The notes under the pieces: generated by a model
Database searches by the model: none
What the model was told of the DNA's origin: nothing
What the model saw: only the letters and a program-made list of their open reading frames with translations
Assembly: GCF_003234965.1 (NCBI RefSeq)
Contig: NZ_QKVK01000014.1
Location: 1-51,385, forward strand
DNA: 51,385 nucleotides
Direction of reading: 5' to 3'
DNA from: Aestuariivirga litoralis
GTDB taxonomy: Bacteria; Pseudomonadota; Alphaproteobacteria; Rhizobiales; Aestuariivirgaceae
Shown here: one piece after another, positions 1 through 8,510 of the stretch
How positions within the stretch are numbered: position 1 is the stretch's first letter
Layout: every line of letters begins with the position of its first letter
Program-made: the position numbers and the translations under genes

Positions 1-18
1 TCTCTGCACGCGCCCTGA
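1..18 (+). CDS. 3' end of an upstream gene (partial)
   Basis: The first 15 bases read as Ser-Leu-His-Ala-Pro followed by TGA at 16-18, one base before the ATG of the next gene. The tight spacing fits an operon, and in polyamine-type ABC operons the periplasmic binding protein often sits next to the permeases, so this may be its C-terminus. Too little is present to identify it, and the frame choice rests only on the spacing. Confidence 0.3.
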   Translation, partial: SLHAP

Positions 19-19
19 C

Positions 20-877
20 ATGACCACCAAGCCCGCCACCAAGCCCGACCTCTACGCCATCGCCTGGCGCCTGCCGCTGATCGTGTGGCAGGGGCTGTTC
101 TTCGTGGGCCCCCTGCTCTTCATGGTGGCCATGTCCTTCTTCCTGGTGAAGAACTACCGCATGGAGTGGGCCTTCCAGTTCTCGAACTGGACGCGCATGC
201 TCTCCAAGGGCTTCTTCTGGGACGCCTATTTCTACACGCTCTGGCTCGCCCTGCTGGCCACCGTCATCACCAGCGCCATTGCCTTCCCTGCGAGCTATTT
301 CCTCGCCTTCAAGGCCAGCGATGCCGCACGCCGCTGGGCGGTGTTCTTCCTCATCATTCCCTTCTTCACCAGCTACCTGGTGCGCATCTTCGCCTGGCAG
401 GTGATCCTCGCCCAGCAGGGCGTCATCAATGCCGCCATTTCCTGGCTGGGCCTCGGCCCCTGGCAGATGCTCAACAGCCAATTCGGCACCATGGTGGGCT
501 ATCTCGTGCTCTGCCTGCCGCTCGCCGTCATCCTCCAGACCTTCTCGCTCGCCAACATCGACAAGCGCCTCGTCGAGGCGGCGCATAACCTTGGCTGCGG
601 GCGCCTGCGCACCGTCTTCACCGTCGTCGTGCCGCTGGCCAAGACCGGCCTCGTGGTCGCCGCCGTCTTCTGCTTCATCCTGTCCTTCGGCGATTTCGTG
701 GCGCCCTATTATCTCGGCGGCTCGAAGCCCCCCACCCTGTCGATCATGATCGTCGACACTTCGAAATCGGGCCAGCAATGGCCGCGCGCAGCGGTGGTCG
801 CCATCATGATGATCGTCACCCTGCTGGTCGTGGCCTTCAGCGCCATCGGCTTCGCCTACAGGAAGCGCGGAAAATGA
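20..877 (+). CDS. ABC transporter permease, spermidine/putrescine type (PotB-like)
   Basis: Inner-membrane permease of 285 residues, expected to pair with the next gene to form the channel of a polyamine-type importer. Hydrophobic segments recur across the protein, about six in all. The cytoplasmic EAA loop that docks the ATPase begins near residue 186 (EAAHNLGCGR followed by an aliphatic stretch with VVPLAKTG), and a late PYYLGG motif is typical of PotB/PotH proteins. The stop overlaps the next start as ATGA, indicating translational coupling. Polyamine specificity cannot be read from a permease: related systems carry putrescine, spermidine, thiamine, iron or opines, and the deacetylase at the end of the operon argues for a less usual cargo. 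Confidence 0.93.
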   Translation: MTTKPATKPDLYAIAWRLPLIVWQGLFFVGPLLFMVAMSFFLVKNYRMEWAFQFSNWTRMLSKGFFWDAYFYTLWLALLATVITSAIAFPASYFLAFKASDAARRWAVFFLIIPFFTSYLVRIFAWQVILAQQGVINAAISWLGLGPWQMLNSQFGTMVGYLVLCLPLAVILQTFSLANIDKRLVEAAHNLGCGRLRTVFTVVVPLAKTGLVVAAVFCFILSFGDFVAPYYLGGSKPPTLSIMIVDTSKSGQQWPRAAVVAIMMIVTLLVVAFSAIGFAYRKRGK

Positions 878-1674
878 AGGACGACCGTCTCCTCCGCTGG
901 GTGCTGGCGCTCTACACCGCACTCATCTTCATCTTCGTCTTCGCGCCCATCGTGGCGAGCCTCGTCTTCTCGTTCAATTCCGACCGCTTCCCCACGATCC
1001 CCCTGGGCTCCTTCACCACCGAATGGTACGTGAAGGCCTTCAGCAATCCGGAAGTCTGGGATGCCGCGTTGCGGAGCCTCATCGTCTCCACCGTCACCGC
1101 CATCCTCTCCACCGCCATCGGCTTCTCGGCGGCCTATACCGATTACCGCTACGACTTCTTCGGCAAGAAGGCCTTCCTCGTGCTGGCCCTGCTGCCGCCC
1201 ACGATCCCGCTCATCATCCTGGCGCTGGCCATGCTGGGCTGGCTCTCCATGTTCAATGCCTCGGGGCTCACCCTCTCCATCATCATCGCCCACACCGTGC
1301 TCTGCGCGCCCTTCGCCATGGCGGTGATCAGGCTGAGGCTCAACCAGATGGACCCCAATCTGGAGCCGGCCGCATGGAACCTGGGCGCGTCTGAATGGGT
1401 GACCATGAAGTCCGTCGTCATCCCCTTTGCACTCCCCTCCATCATCGCCAGCCTCTGCCTCACCGCGGCGGTCTCCTTCGATGAATTCGCGGTCGCCTGG
1501 TTCGTCTCGGGCCTCAACAAGACGGTGCCCGTCGTCATCCTCGAGATCCTTACCGGCAACATCGACCCGCAGGTCAATGCCATCGGCACCGCCGTCTTCC
1601 TCGTTTCCATCACCCTCGTCGTCATTGCACAGGTCCTCGCCCTGAGGCCTGCCAGAAAGCCGGAATCCGCCTGA
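874..1674 (+). CDS. ABC transporter permease, spermidine/putrescine type (PotC-like)
   Basis: Second permease of the importer, 266 residues from an ATG that overlaps the preceding stop by four bases. An open frame extends further upstream, but that part lies inside the previous gene and has no membrane character, so the coupled ATG is preferred. The protein opens with a transmembrane helix (residues about 8-30) and carries the EAA-type loop near residue 164 (EPAAWNLGASEWVTMKSVVIP). PotC/PotI relatives share the length and the DEFAVAWFVSG segment near the C-terminus. It ends as TGATG with the ATPase start, so all three subunits are likely made together. Confidence 0.93.
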   Translation: MKDDRLLRWVLALYTALIFIFVFAPIVASLVFSFNSDRFPTIPLGSFTTEWYVKAFSNPEVWDAALRSLIVSTVTAILSTAIGFSAAYTDYRYDFFGKKAFLVLALLPPTIPLIILALAMLGWLSMFNASGLTLSIIIAHTVLCAPFAMAVIRLRLNQMDPNLEPAAWNLGASEWVTMKSVVIPFALPSIIASLCLTAAVSFDEFAVAWFVSGLNKTVPVVILEILTGNIDPQVNAIGTAVFLVSITLVVIAQVLALRPARKPESA

Positions 1675-2735
1675 TGGCCGAACCCCTCGTCGTCTTCGAC
1701 AATGTCGTGAAGCGCTTCGGCACCTTCGAAGCGGTGAAGCGCATGAATTTCGAGATCCGCGAGGGCGAGTTCCTCGCCTTCATGGGTCCCTCGGGCTGCG
1801 GCAAGACGACGACACTGCGCATGCTGGCGGGCCTCGAACAGCCCACCGAGGGCGACATCCGCCTTGCCGGCAAGTCCCTCGTCGACGTCAAGCCGCATGA
1901 GCGCGACACGCCCATGGTCTGGCAGTCACTCGCCCTCTTCCCCTTCCTCAATGCCCGCGAGAACGTCGAGTTCGGCCTCAAGATGCGCGGGCTCGACAAG
2001 CCGACGCGCCGCAAGAAGGCGCTCGACTGGCTGGAGCGCATGGGGATCGGCGAATTCGCCGAGCGCGACGTGAACGCGCTGTCGGGCGGCCAGCGCCAGC
2101 GCGTGGCGCTCGCCCGCGCCCTCGTCACCGAGCCCAAGATCCTGCTGCTCGACGAACCGCTCTCGGCGCTGGATGCGCATCTCGTCATCCGCATGCAAGG
2201 CGTGCTGACGAAGCTCCAGCGCGAGCTCGGCATCACCTTCGTCTATGTCACGCATTCCCAGTCGGAGGCCTTCGCCATGGCCGACCGCGTGGTCATCATG
2301 TCCAAGGGCGAGATCGCGCAGATCGGCTCGGCGCGCGACATCTACCGCACCCCGGCCTCGCGCTTCGTCGCCGAGTTCGTCGGCCGCAACAACATCTTCG
2401 CCGGCAGCGTGAACGCGGCCGGCAACGTCGAGACGGCGGCAGGCACCTTCACCCTCGACGGCAAGGCGAAGCCCGGCGAGCAGGTCAGCTTCGTCGTCGC
2501 CGCCGACGTGGTCTCGCTGTCCACGACCAGGCCCACGGCCACCAACAGCTTCACCGCGCAGCTCATCTCGGAGGAATTCGTGGGCTCGATGGTCACCCTG
2601 TTCTTCGAGGCGCCCGGCGGCACCGAGGTCAAGGTCCAGGTGCAGGAGCGCCTGCTCGAGGGCATCCCGCGCGAGGCGGGCGAAACCCTCTGGCTGTCCT
2701 TCGACCCCTCCCACGCCCACGTCCTCAAGGGCTGA
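1674..2735 (+). CDS. ABC transporter ATP-binding protein (PotA-like)
   Basis: ATPase that powers the importer at the cytoplasmic face; 353 residues, normal for PotA-type proteins with a C-terminal regulatory domain. Walker A is GPSGCGKTT at about residues 38-46, the signature LSGGQ at about 136-140, Walker B ILLLDEP just after, and the switch histidine lies in YVTHSQSEA. After about residue 235 the sequence becomes a TOBE-like beta domain (FVGRNNIFAG onward), as in PotA, FbpC and MalK. Its start overlaps the permease stop by one base, and six bases separate it from the deacetylase gene, so the four genes read as one operon. Confidence 0.94.
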   Translation: MAEPLVVFDNVVKRFGTFEAVKRMNFEIREGEFLAFMGPSGCGKTTTLRMLAGLEQPTEGDIRLAGKSLVDVKPHERDTPMVWQSLALFPFLNARENVEFGLKMRGLDKPTRRKKALDWLERMGIGEFAERDVNALSGGQRQRVALARALVTEPKILLLDEPLSALDAHLVIRMQGVLTKLQRELGITFVYVTHSQSEAFAMADRVVIMSKGEIAQIGSARDIYRTPASRFVAEFVGRNNIFAGSVNAAGNVETAAGTFTLDGKAKPGEQVSFVVAADVVSLSTTRPTATNSFTAQLISEEFVGSMVTLFFEAPGGTEVKVQVQERLLEGIPREAGETLWLSFDPSHAHVLKG

Positions 2736-2740
2736 GCGCC

Positions 2741-3628
2741 ATGATCGCCAATCCCATCCCCTGGCCCAATGGCGCGCGCTGCGCCTGCGCCATCACCTTC
2801 GACATGGATGCGGATTCGCTCATCCACATTTCCCGCCCAAAAGATGGGCACGACCGGCTCTATCCGATCTCCATGGGCCGCTACGGCCCCACCGTCGCCG
2901 TGCCGCGCATCCTCGACACCTACCGCAAATATGGCCTGAAGCAGTCCTTCTTCATCCCCGCCTGGTGCATCGAGCAGTACCCCGCTGCGGTCGAGTCCAT
3001 CCTGCGTGACGGGCATGAGATCGGGCACCACGGATTGTTGCACGAGGATCCCGTCGAGACGCGTGGCGAACGGCAACAAAAAGCATTCGAAACCGCAACC
3101 GAAATTCATCAGAAACGCATCGGCCGCAAGCCGCGCGGCTACCGTGCACCCGTCTACAACGTCACCCAGCAGGTCATCGACCTGCTCGTCGCCAACGGCT
3201 TCCAGTATGACTCGTCCCTCATGGCGGACGACATTCCCTACCTGATGAAGACACCCTCAGGCACGCTCTGGGAAGCCCCCGTCCACTGGGGCACCGATGA
3301 CTGGCCGCCCTTCGCCCACTACGCCGAGATCGACTACATGATGCCGGTGAAGGCCCCCTCCGAAGGCCTCAAGGCCTTCTGGGAGGAGTTCGACGCGCAA
3401 TATGAGGCCGGCGGATTCTGGATCGGCATCTGGCATCCCTTCCTCACCGGCCGCCTGGCCCGCTGGCGCCTTGTGGATCAATGGCTTGAGCAGACTTTGA
3501 AGACCAAGAACGTGTGGTTCGCACCGCTCGAGGACATCATCGCGCATGTCGCGAAAGTGACGGCTGACGGCAGCTATTCGCCGCGCGTGGAGCAGCTGCC
3601 CTATTACACGCGGAGCCAGCTCGGCTGA
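2741..3628 (+). CDS. Polysaccharide-deacetylase-fold (NodB/PuuE-like) hydrolase, cytoplasmic
   Basis: A 295-residue NodB-fold, probably metal-dependent amide hydrolase. Family motif 1 is seen as FDMDAD (residues 20-25) and the metal-binding HxxxxH motif as HHGLLH (residues 96-101); a third conserved stretch reads RGYRAPVYN. There is no signal peptide or membrane helix, so it is probably cytoplasmic. It therefore resembles the PuuE allantoinase, cyclic imidase and HpPgdA branch more than secreted peptidoglycan or chitin deacetylases. It is five bases behind the transporter ATPase, so it probably acts on the imported compound. A small amide, imide or ureide substrate is an inference. Confidence 0.85.
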   Translation: MIANPIPWPNGARCACAITFDMDADSLIHISRPKDGHDRLYPISMGRYGPTVAVPRILDTYRKYGLKQSFFIPAWCIEQYPAAVESILRDGHEIGHHGLLHEDPVETRGERQQKAFETATEIHQKRIGRKPRGYRAPVYNVTQQVIDLLVANGFQYDSSLMADDIPYLMKTPSGTLWEAPVHWGTDDWPPFAHYAEIDYMMPVKAPSEGLKAFWEEFDAQYEAGGFWIGIWHPFLTGRLARWRLVDQWLEQTLKTKNVWFAPLEDIIAHVAKVTADGSYSPRVEQLPYYTRSQLG

Positions 3629-3690
3629 ACATTCCTCACTTGTCAGACGGCGCGCCGGCTGACAGGCTGGCGCGAGTGGAGACCAGTGAC

Positions 3691-4647
3691 ATGACCAAAA
3701 AGCCCGGCCGCGGAAGGATTTACAGCTCGATCACCGAAACCATCGGCGACACGCCCATTGTCCGGCTCGACCGGCTGGCGAAGAAGCACGGCGCCGTGGC
3801 CAACATCCTCGCCAAGCTCGAGTTCTTCAACCCGCTTGCCAGCGTCAAGGACCGCATCGGCGTCTCGATGATCGAAACCCTTGAGCAGGAAGGTAAAATC
3901 GGGCCGGATACAGTGCTGATCGAGCCCACCTCCGGCAATACCGGCATTGCGCTCGCCTTCGTCGCCGCCGCCAAGGGCATCCGCCTCATTCTCGTCATGC
4001 CGGAGTCGATGTCGGTCGAGCGGCGCAAGATGCTGGCGCTGCTCGGCGCCGAACTGGTCCTCACCGAGGCCGCCAAGGGCATGAAGGGAGCCATTGCGAA
4101 GGCGGAGGAGCTGAAGGCCGTGACGCCCGGCGCCATCATCCCCCAGCAATTCGAGAACCCCGCCAATCCGGCCATCCACAGGCGCACGACGGCGGAGGAA
4201 ATCTGGAACGATACCGATGGGTTGGTGGATTTTCTGGTGTCGGGCGTCGGGACCGGCGGCACCCTCACCGGGGTGGGCAGCGTGCTCAAGCCGCGCATCC
4301 CCACACTGCGTGTCGTCGCCGTCGAACCGGCCGATTCGCCGGTCCTTTCGGGCGGGCAGCCGGGGCCGCACAAGATTCAGGGCATCGGTGCAGGCTTCGT
4401 GCCGCCCATCCTCGACACCGGGCTGATCGACGAGATCGTCAAGGTGTCAAACGACGTGGCCCTGGCCACCGCGCGCGAGCTTGCGCGCACCGAGGGCCTG
4501 CCCGGCGGCATCAGTTCCGGGGCGGCCACCGCCGCCGCCCTGGAAATTGCCAAACATCCGGAAAACAAGGGGAAAAACATCGTCGTCATCATCCCCTCCT
4601 TCGCCGAGCGCTATCTCTCGACGGCGCTGTTCGACGGTCTCGCCTAG
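3691..4647 (+). CDS. cysK: Cysteine synthase (O-acetylserine sulfhydrylase)
   Basis: PLP enzyme that makes L-cysteine from O-acetylserine and sulfide in the cytoplasm. From the ATG at 3691 it has 318 residues, usual for CysK. The PLP lysine is K53 in NPLASVKDR, the substrate-binding loop is TSGNTG, and the phosphate-binding loop is [15 protein letters not shown] nine bases upstream supports this ATG; the same frame extends to a TTG at 3640, but the 17 extra residues do not look like the family N-terminus. It follows the deacetylase stop by 62 bases and may have its own promoter. CysM is an alternative, but the length and the [18 protein letters not shown] segment favour CysK. Confidence 0.93.
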   Translation: MTKKPGRGRIYSSITETIGDTPIVRLDRLAKKHGAVANILAKLEFFNPLASVKDRIGVSMIETLEQEGKIGPDTVLIEPTSGNTGIALAFVAAAKGIRLILVMPESMSVERRKMLALLGAELVLTEAAKGMKGAIAKAEELKAVTPGAIIPQQFENPANPAIHRRTTAEEIWNDTDGLVDFLVSGVGTGGTLTGVGSVLKPRIPTLRVVAVEPADSPVLSGGQPGPHKIQGIGAGFVPPILDTGLIDEIVKVSNDVALATARELARTEGLPGGISSGAATAAALEIAKHPENKGKNIVVIIPSFAERYLSTALFDGLA

Positions 4648-4772
4648 TCGACGAGGCCGCTCTTCCAAGCGGAGAGGATGAGGGCCATTCCGGCGGCGGT
4701 GAGAACGGCAAGGCTGGCAAAAAGCATCATGACAGGGGTCCCGATCAACTGGAGTTCGCCCCCTTCTACCAA
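4644..4772 (-). CDS. Possible small membrane protein (42 residues)
   Basis: Reading from a TTG at 4772, or from ATG codons at 4730 and 4727, this frame encodes a short protein with one strongly hydrophobic stretch ([20 protein letters not shown]) and a polar tail ending KSGLVD. It lies 24 bases downstream of the ClC gene on the same strand, so it could be the last gene of that transcript, and its stop overlaps the cysK stop. No strong ribosome-binding site is visible before any of the starts. The single-helix composition is the only coding evidence, so it could be chance. Confidence 0.25.
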   Translation of the reverse strand: MVEGGELQLIGTPVMMLFASLAVLTAAGMALILSAWKSGLVD

Positions 4773-4796
4773 TGCTGCAGGTGCGAGAGAATTGCG

Positions 4797-6167
4797 CTAA
4801 CGCAAAAAATGCTGCACTGCGTCATTATTCCGCAGCCGCGCGTCCAGGCGGATCGTGCGGTCGCGCAAGGCATCATAGATCGGGCGCTCGCGCAGCAGTT
4901 CCGCCACCATCATCGCGGTGAAACTGGCGAAGACCGCCGGCAGCAGCAGCGAGGAACTGCCGGTCATCTCGCCCACCAGCACGATCCCGGTCAGCGGCGC
5001 CCGCACCACACCGGCGAAGAAGGCCGCCATGCCGATCACCGCAAAGCCTTCTGGCGGAAGGGAAATGAAGGGAATGGCGCCGCAGGCCGCGCCGAACAGG
5101 AAGCCGATCTGCGCACCCAGCACCAGCAGCGGCGCAAACAGGCCGCCCGGCGTTCCTGCCGCGTAGGAGGCCGCGCCCAGAAGGAAGCGCAGCGCGAAGA
5201 CGGCGGGCATCACGGCGAGCACCGCACCCCCCGACAGGATCGACTGCGTGATCGGATCGCCCCCGCCCACTAGCCCGGGGGCGAACCAGGCCACCGCGCC
5301 GATCACCGCGCCGACCAGCGCCGCGCGGCCCTCGACCGGCAGCCGCCTGGCCCGGTCGGCCAGCGCCAGGGCCCCGAGAATGCTGCGGTTATAGGCCACC
5401 GCCAGAGCCCCGGCGACACCGCCGAGGATCATGAACAGCGGCCAGCTTTCCACGCCGGGCTCAGCGAAGTGCATCACCTGGAAATCCGGCGCATTGCCGG
5501 TCAGCAGATGGCCCACCGTCACCGCACTGGCGGCTGCCCCGAGTGCGGCGATGGCGATTCGATGCTCGAAGCGCTGCACCAGTTCCTCCAGCACGAAGAC
5601 CGCGCCGGCAATGGGCGCGTTGAAGGCCGTGGCCAGGCCGGCGCCGGCGCCGGCCGCCAGCAGCACCCGGCAATCCGCCCACTTGCGCCGGAAGAGCCGG
5701 CCGATATCGAATGAAATGGCCGCTCCCATCTGCACGCTGGGGCCCTCGCGGCCCAGCACCAGGCCACCGCCGATCGCCAGCAGGCCGCCGATGAATTTCA
5801 CCACCGCCAGTCCCGAACCGGACGGGCTGATCTTGCCGTGCAGCACCGCCTCGACATGCGGAATGCCGCTGCCCGTGGCATGCGGCTGAAAGCGCCGTAC
5901 CAGCCAGGCCGCCAGCAGCGCCATCACGGCCGGCACGACGACAACCAGGCCGAAACCAGCGGCCCCCATGGCCTGGGCGTGGCCGATCAGCACGACCCGC
6001 AGCTGCTCGGCCTGTTCGAGCAGCACCCGGAACAGCGTCGCCACGAGTCCCGTCAGGGCCCCGGCCAGCAAGGTCAGCCCTGCCAGCATGATCAGGCCAC
6101 CGTCACGCATGTCGGGCGTGTCATCGCGTGGCGGGGCGCTTGCGTCGGAAGGCTCGGCTGGTTCCAT
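4797..6167 (-). CDS. ClC-family chloride channel / H+-coupled antiporter
   Basis: Integral membrane ClC protein, 456 residues from the ATG at 6167; an upstream TTG would add 13 residues without a clear ribosome site. The three anion-pathway motifs are present: GSGIP (99-103), GREGP (139-143, gating glutamate E141) and GGLFAP near the C-terminal third. A second glutamate, E195 in FVLEEL, sits where E203 of E. coli ClC-ec1 provides the internal proton path, which suggests Cl-/H+ exchange rather than a channel. There is no CBS domain. Such proteins serve in acid resistance and anion balance. It is convergent with cysK and ends 49 bases from the pilus-locus tail gene on the same strand. Confidence 0.93.
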   Translation of the reverse strand: MEPAEPSDASAPPRDDTPDMRDGGLIMLAGLTLLAGALTGLVATLFRVLLEQAEQLRVVLIGHAQAMGAAGFGLVVVVPAVMALLAAWLVRRFQPHATGSGIPHVEAVLHGKISPSGSGLAVVKFIGGLLAIGGGLVLGREGPSVQMGAAISFDIGRLFRRKWADCRVLLAAGAGAGLATAFNAPIAGAVFVLEELVQRFEHRIAIAALGAAASAVTVGHLLTGNAPDFQVMHFAEPGVESWPLFMILGGVAGALAVAYNRSILGALALADRARRLPVEGRAALVGAVIGAVAWFAPGLVGGGDPITQSILSGGAVLAVMPAVFALRFLLGAASYAAGTPGGLFAPLLVLGAQIGFLFGAACGAIPFISLPPEGFAVIGMAAFFAGVVRAPLTGIVLVGEMTGSSSLLLPAVFASFTAMMVAELLRERPIYDALRDRTIRLDARLRNNDAVQHFLR

Positions 6168-6215
6168 GGTGCGCCGATGTCTAGGCGATGCGCGGAGCAG
6201 CCACAACAGGGGGCG

Positions 6216-7010
6216 TCAGCCCGTGCAGCTCTCGTTCGGCTTCAGCCGCCGCGGGCTGATGGTGATCTGGTCCATGCGGCAGGTCACGACGATGGAGCCA
6301 TTCGCCGCGCAGAAGCGGGCGACCTTGATGGCTGGGCTGTCGGCCAGCACCTTGAGCTTGTCACGCGGGGCACCGGCATCATCGAGCAGGCCATAGACGG
6401 TATCGAGGCACTCCGACGATGGCCCGGGGAGCGAGACCGTGGCGAAGCTGCCGATTTCGACCCCACCGCCAGACTGCGCCCGGCGCAGGACCGGGCTCTT
6501 GACCAGTTGCGCAGCCGGATCTTCCGGCCCCACGGTCATGTCTCCCGAGCCATCGCCCTGATCGGGTTCCACCCCAGTCCCTTCGTCCATCGCCACGTCG
6601 ACCGGTTCGGTAACGGCGGCGGGCTCCACGCTGCCCTCCGGCGCGGAGGATGGCACGAGGGTCATCTGCAGCGATCCCTTGAGCTGCCGCTGCGGGCCGC
6701 TGGTGAGGAGTTCGTTGTCCTGAAGCTCCGGGCGGGCCAGGCGCAGCGAGTCGTCGCCGCCCGCCAGCCCGATGCCTGCAGGATCAAGCCTTTCGATGAC
6801 ATAGGCACGGACGCCATCGAAGTTCCAGCCGGCGACGAATACCCCGAGCAGGATCAGGTTGGTGATGCTGCTCCACAGCACGATGTCGAGGATGCGGCGG
6901 CTGGGGGAAGGCACTGCACGTTTCCATTCTGTCGCGACAGGATCATCCGGGCGCTTCTGGACCAGGTCCATGAGGTCGCTGACGAGGCGGCGATCGCTGT
7001 CGTTGGCCAT
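6216..7010 (-). CDS. Hypothetical single-pass membrane protein at the end of the tad operon
   Basis: A 264-residue protein that I do not recognise. An N-terminal cytoplasmic region of about 40 residues is followed by one helix (about 43-62, IVLWSSITNLILLGVFVAGW). Next comes an acidic, proline- and glycine-rich linker (about 110-160), then a small globular C-terminal part with three cysteines (ECLD, RFCAAN, VTCRMD). The topology suggests a periplasmic C-terminal domain. Its start overlaps the tadD stop by one base, so it is co-transcribed with the pilus genes and may assist Flp pilus assembly, but nothing in the sequence names that role. Confidence 0.75.
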   Translation of the reverse strand: MANDSDRRLVSDLMDLVQKRPDDPVATEWKRAVPSPSRRILDIVLWSSITNLILLGVFVAGWNFDGVRAYVIERLDPAGIGLAGGDDSLRLARPELQDNELLTSGPQRQLKGSLQMTLVPSSAPEGSVEPAAVTEPVDVAMDEGTGVEPDQGDGSGDMTVGPEDPAAQLVKSPVLRRAQSGGGVEIGSFATVSLPGPSSECLDTVYGLLDDAGAPRDKLKVLADSPAIKVARFCAANGSIVVTCRMDQITISPRRLKPNESCTG

Positions 7011-7543
7011 CAGTTGCCCGGGCGCTTCACGCTCTTCTCGGACTCGCCGAGCAGCTTGAGATTGTTCTGGATATAGGGGTTGTCGGGCTCGAGCTCATAG
7101 GCGCGCAGGAGGAAGCGCCGGGCGCTTGCCAGGTTGCCGCGCAAGAGCTGCGAATAGCCGGCGTTGTTGAGGATGGTGGCGTTCTGCGCGCCGAGCTGCA
7201 GCACCTTTTCATAGGCCTGGTCGGCAAGGTCGAAGCGCCGCAGATGGTCATAGCTGGCGGCAAGGCCGAGCCAGGCCTCGGCATCCTTGGGGGTAAGTTC
7301 CACCGCCTTGCGGAAGCTCTGGGCCGCAAGCCCATAGCTCTCGTTGCGGAAGTAGACCTTGCCCATGCGAAGGTAGTCGTCCGATGCGAAGAACGCCGCG
7401 TCCTCCACCTTCGGGGTCGGCTCCTTGGCATTCGGCCCGGCCAGAAGCATGTTCTCCTGCGAGGCGCATGCCGTGACCCCCGTGCAAAGCAGGATCAGCA
7501 CGATTGATCGTGCCGCCCACCCGGTTGTTCCCCTCGACCCCAT
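7010..7543 (-). CDS. tadD: TadD-like TPR lipoprotein for Flp pilus assembly
   Basis: A 177-residue outer-membrane-type lipoprotein with tetratricopeptide repeats. The N-terminus has a signal peptide ending in the lipobox VTAC, so lipidation is expected at that cysteine. Three to four TPR units follow, such as DDYLRMGKVYFRNESYGLAA, then DAEAWLGLAASYDHL and ATILNNAGYSQLLRGNLASA. TadD helps assemble or localise the secretin in tad systems. It starts one base before the tadC stop and overlaps the next gene by one base, inside the continuous tad operon. Confidence 0.85.
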   Translation of the reverse strand: MGSRGTTGWAARSIVLILLCTGVTACASQENMLLAGPNAKEPTPKVEDAAFFASDDYLRMGKVYFRNESYGLAAQSFRKAVELTPKDAEAWLGLAASYDHLRRFDLADQAYEKVLQLGAQNATILNNAGYSQLLRGNLASARRFLLRAYELEPDNPYIQNNLKLLGESEKSVKRPGN

Positions 7544-8503
7544 CTACTGCCCCTTCGATATCCCCAACGCGGTGAAAAGCTTGATCACGACCGGCACCAG
7601 CGTCACCCCCAGCACCACCGGGAAAATGAAAAACCCGAGTGGAAGCACCAGCTTCACCGGCAATGCGAAGGCCTTTTCCTCGGCCCTCGCCAGGCGCTTC
7701 TGGCGCATTTCCTCGCTGTACACCCGCAGCGACTGGACCAGGCTGGTGCCCAGCTCCTCGGACTGGCGGATGAGCGTGGAGAAGGACTTCGCCTCCGGAA
7801 TGCCGAGCCGCACGCCCAGATTATCCAGCGCCTCGCGGGTCGACTTGCCGGCTCTCATCTCGAGTGACATGAAACCCAGATTGCGCGCCAGCGAGGGATA
7901 GTCCCGTGCCAGGTCGCGGCTGATCCGCTCCATGGCGGAATCGACACCGATACCGGCTTCGACGCAGATCACGAGAAGGTCGAGGAAATCCGGAAAGCCC
8001 TGGCGGTGCTCCTCGAAGAGCTTGTCGCGCCGCACGCTGACCACGGCCCTCGGCAGCATGTATCCGATTGCAGTAAGAACCACGGCTGCCGCTATCGTGA
8101 AGATGAGGGGCTTGCCCGGATAGAGCCTGCCGAACAGCGCCGCGGTCGCCATGCCGCACAGCAGCGCGACGCCGATACGACTGGCCTGGAACAACACCAG
8201 CGCCCGGTCGCCATAGTAGCCGGCGGAGTTCAGGAACTTGACGAGTTCGGACTTCTTCGTCTCGTCCGTCGGCATCAGGCCCTTCAGGTAATCCGGGCCG
8301 GAACTGCGCTGCACCGAGGCCGCCGGCGCCGTCACGGCAGCTGCGCCGGTGGATGCTGTGCCCGCGTTGACGCGGCGCCTGACGCCCGACCATGAGGCCG
8401 TGATGGTACCGAAGGCAAAGGTCAGCGAGGCGACGGCCAGAAACACGGCTGCAAGGAGAAGAAGATCTCCCCGGGCTGCGAAAAATGCCGTGATCTGCTC
8501 CAT
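7544..8503 (-). CDS. tadC: Flp pilus inner-membrane platform protein TadC
   Basis: A 319-residue polytopic protein of the type II secretion F (T2SSF) family, one of two platform proteins that work with the TadA ATPase. It has an N-terminal helix (about 15-35), a pair of helices around 125-160, a cytoplasmic T2SSF helical bundle (EEHRQGFPDFLDLLVICVEA, then SLARNLGFMSLEMRAGKSTR), and a C-terminal hydrophobic end (VKLVLPLGFFIFPVVLGVTL). The order after TadB is the usual one. Seven bases separate it from tadB. Confidence 0.92.
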   Translation of the reverse strand: MEQITAFFAARGDLLLLAAVFLAVASLTFAFGTITASWSGVRRRVNAGTASTGAAAVTAPAASVQRSSGPDYLKGLMPTDETKKSELVKFLNSAGYYGDRALVLFQASRIGVALLCGMATAALFGRLYPGKPLIFTIAAAVVLTAIGYMLPRAVVSVRRDKLFEEHRQGFPDFLDLLVICVEAGIGVDSAMERISRDLARDYPSLARNLGFMSLEMRAGKSTREALDNLGVRLGIPEAKSFSTLIRQSEELGTSLVQSLRVYSEEMRQKRLARAEEKAFALPVKLVLPLGFFIFPVVLGVTLVPVVIKLFTALGISKGQ

Positions 8504-8510
8504 GGACCTG

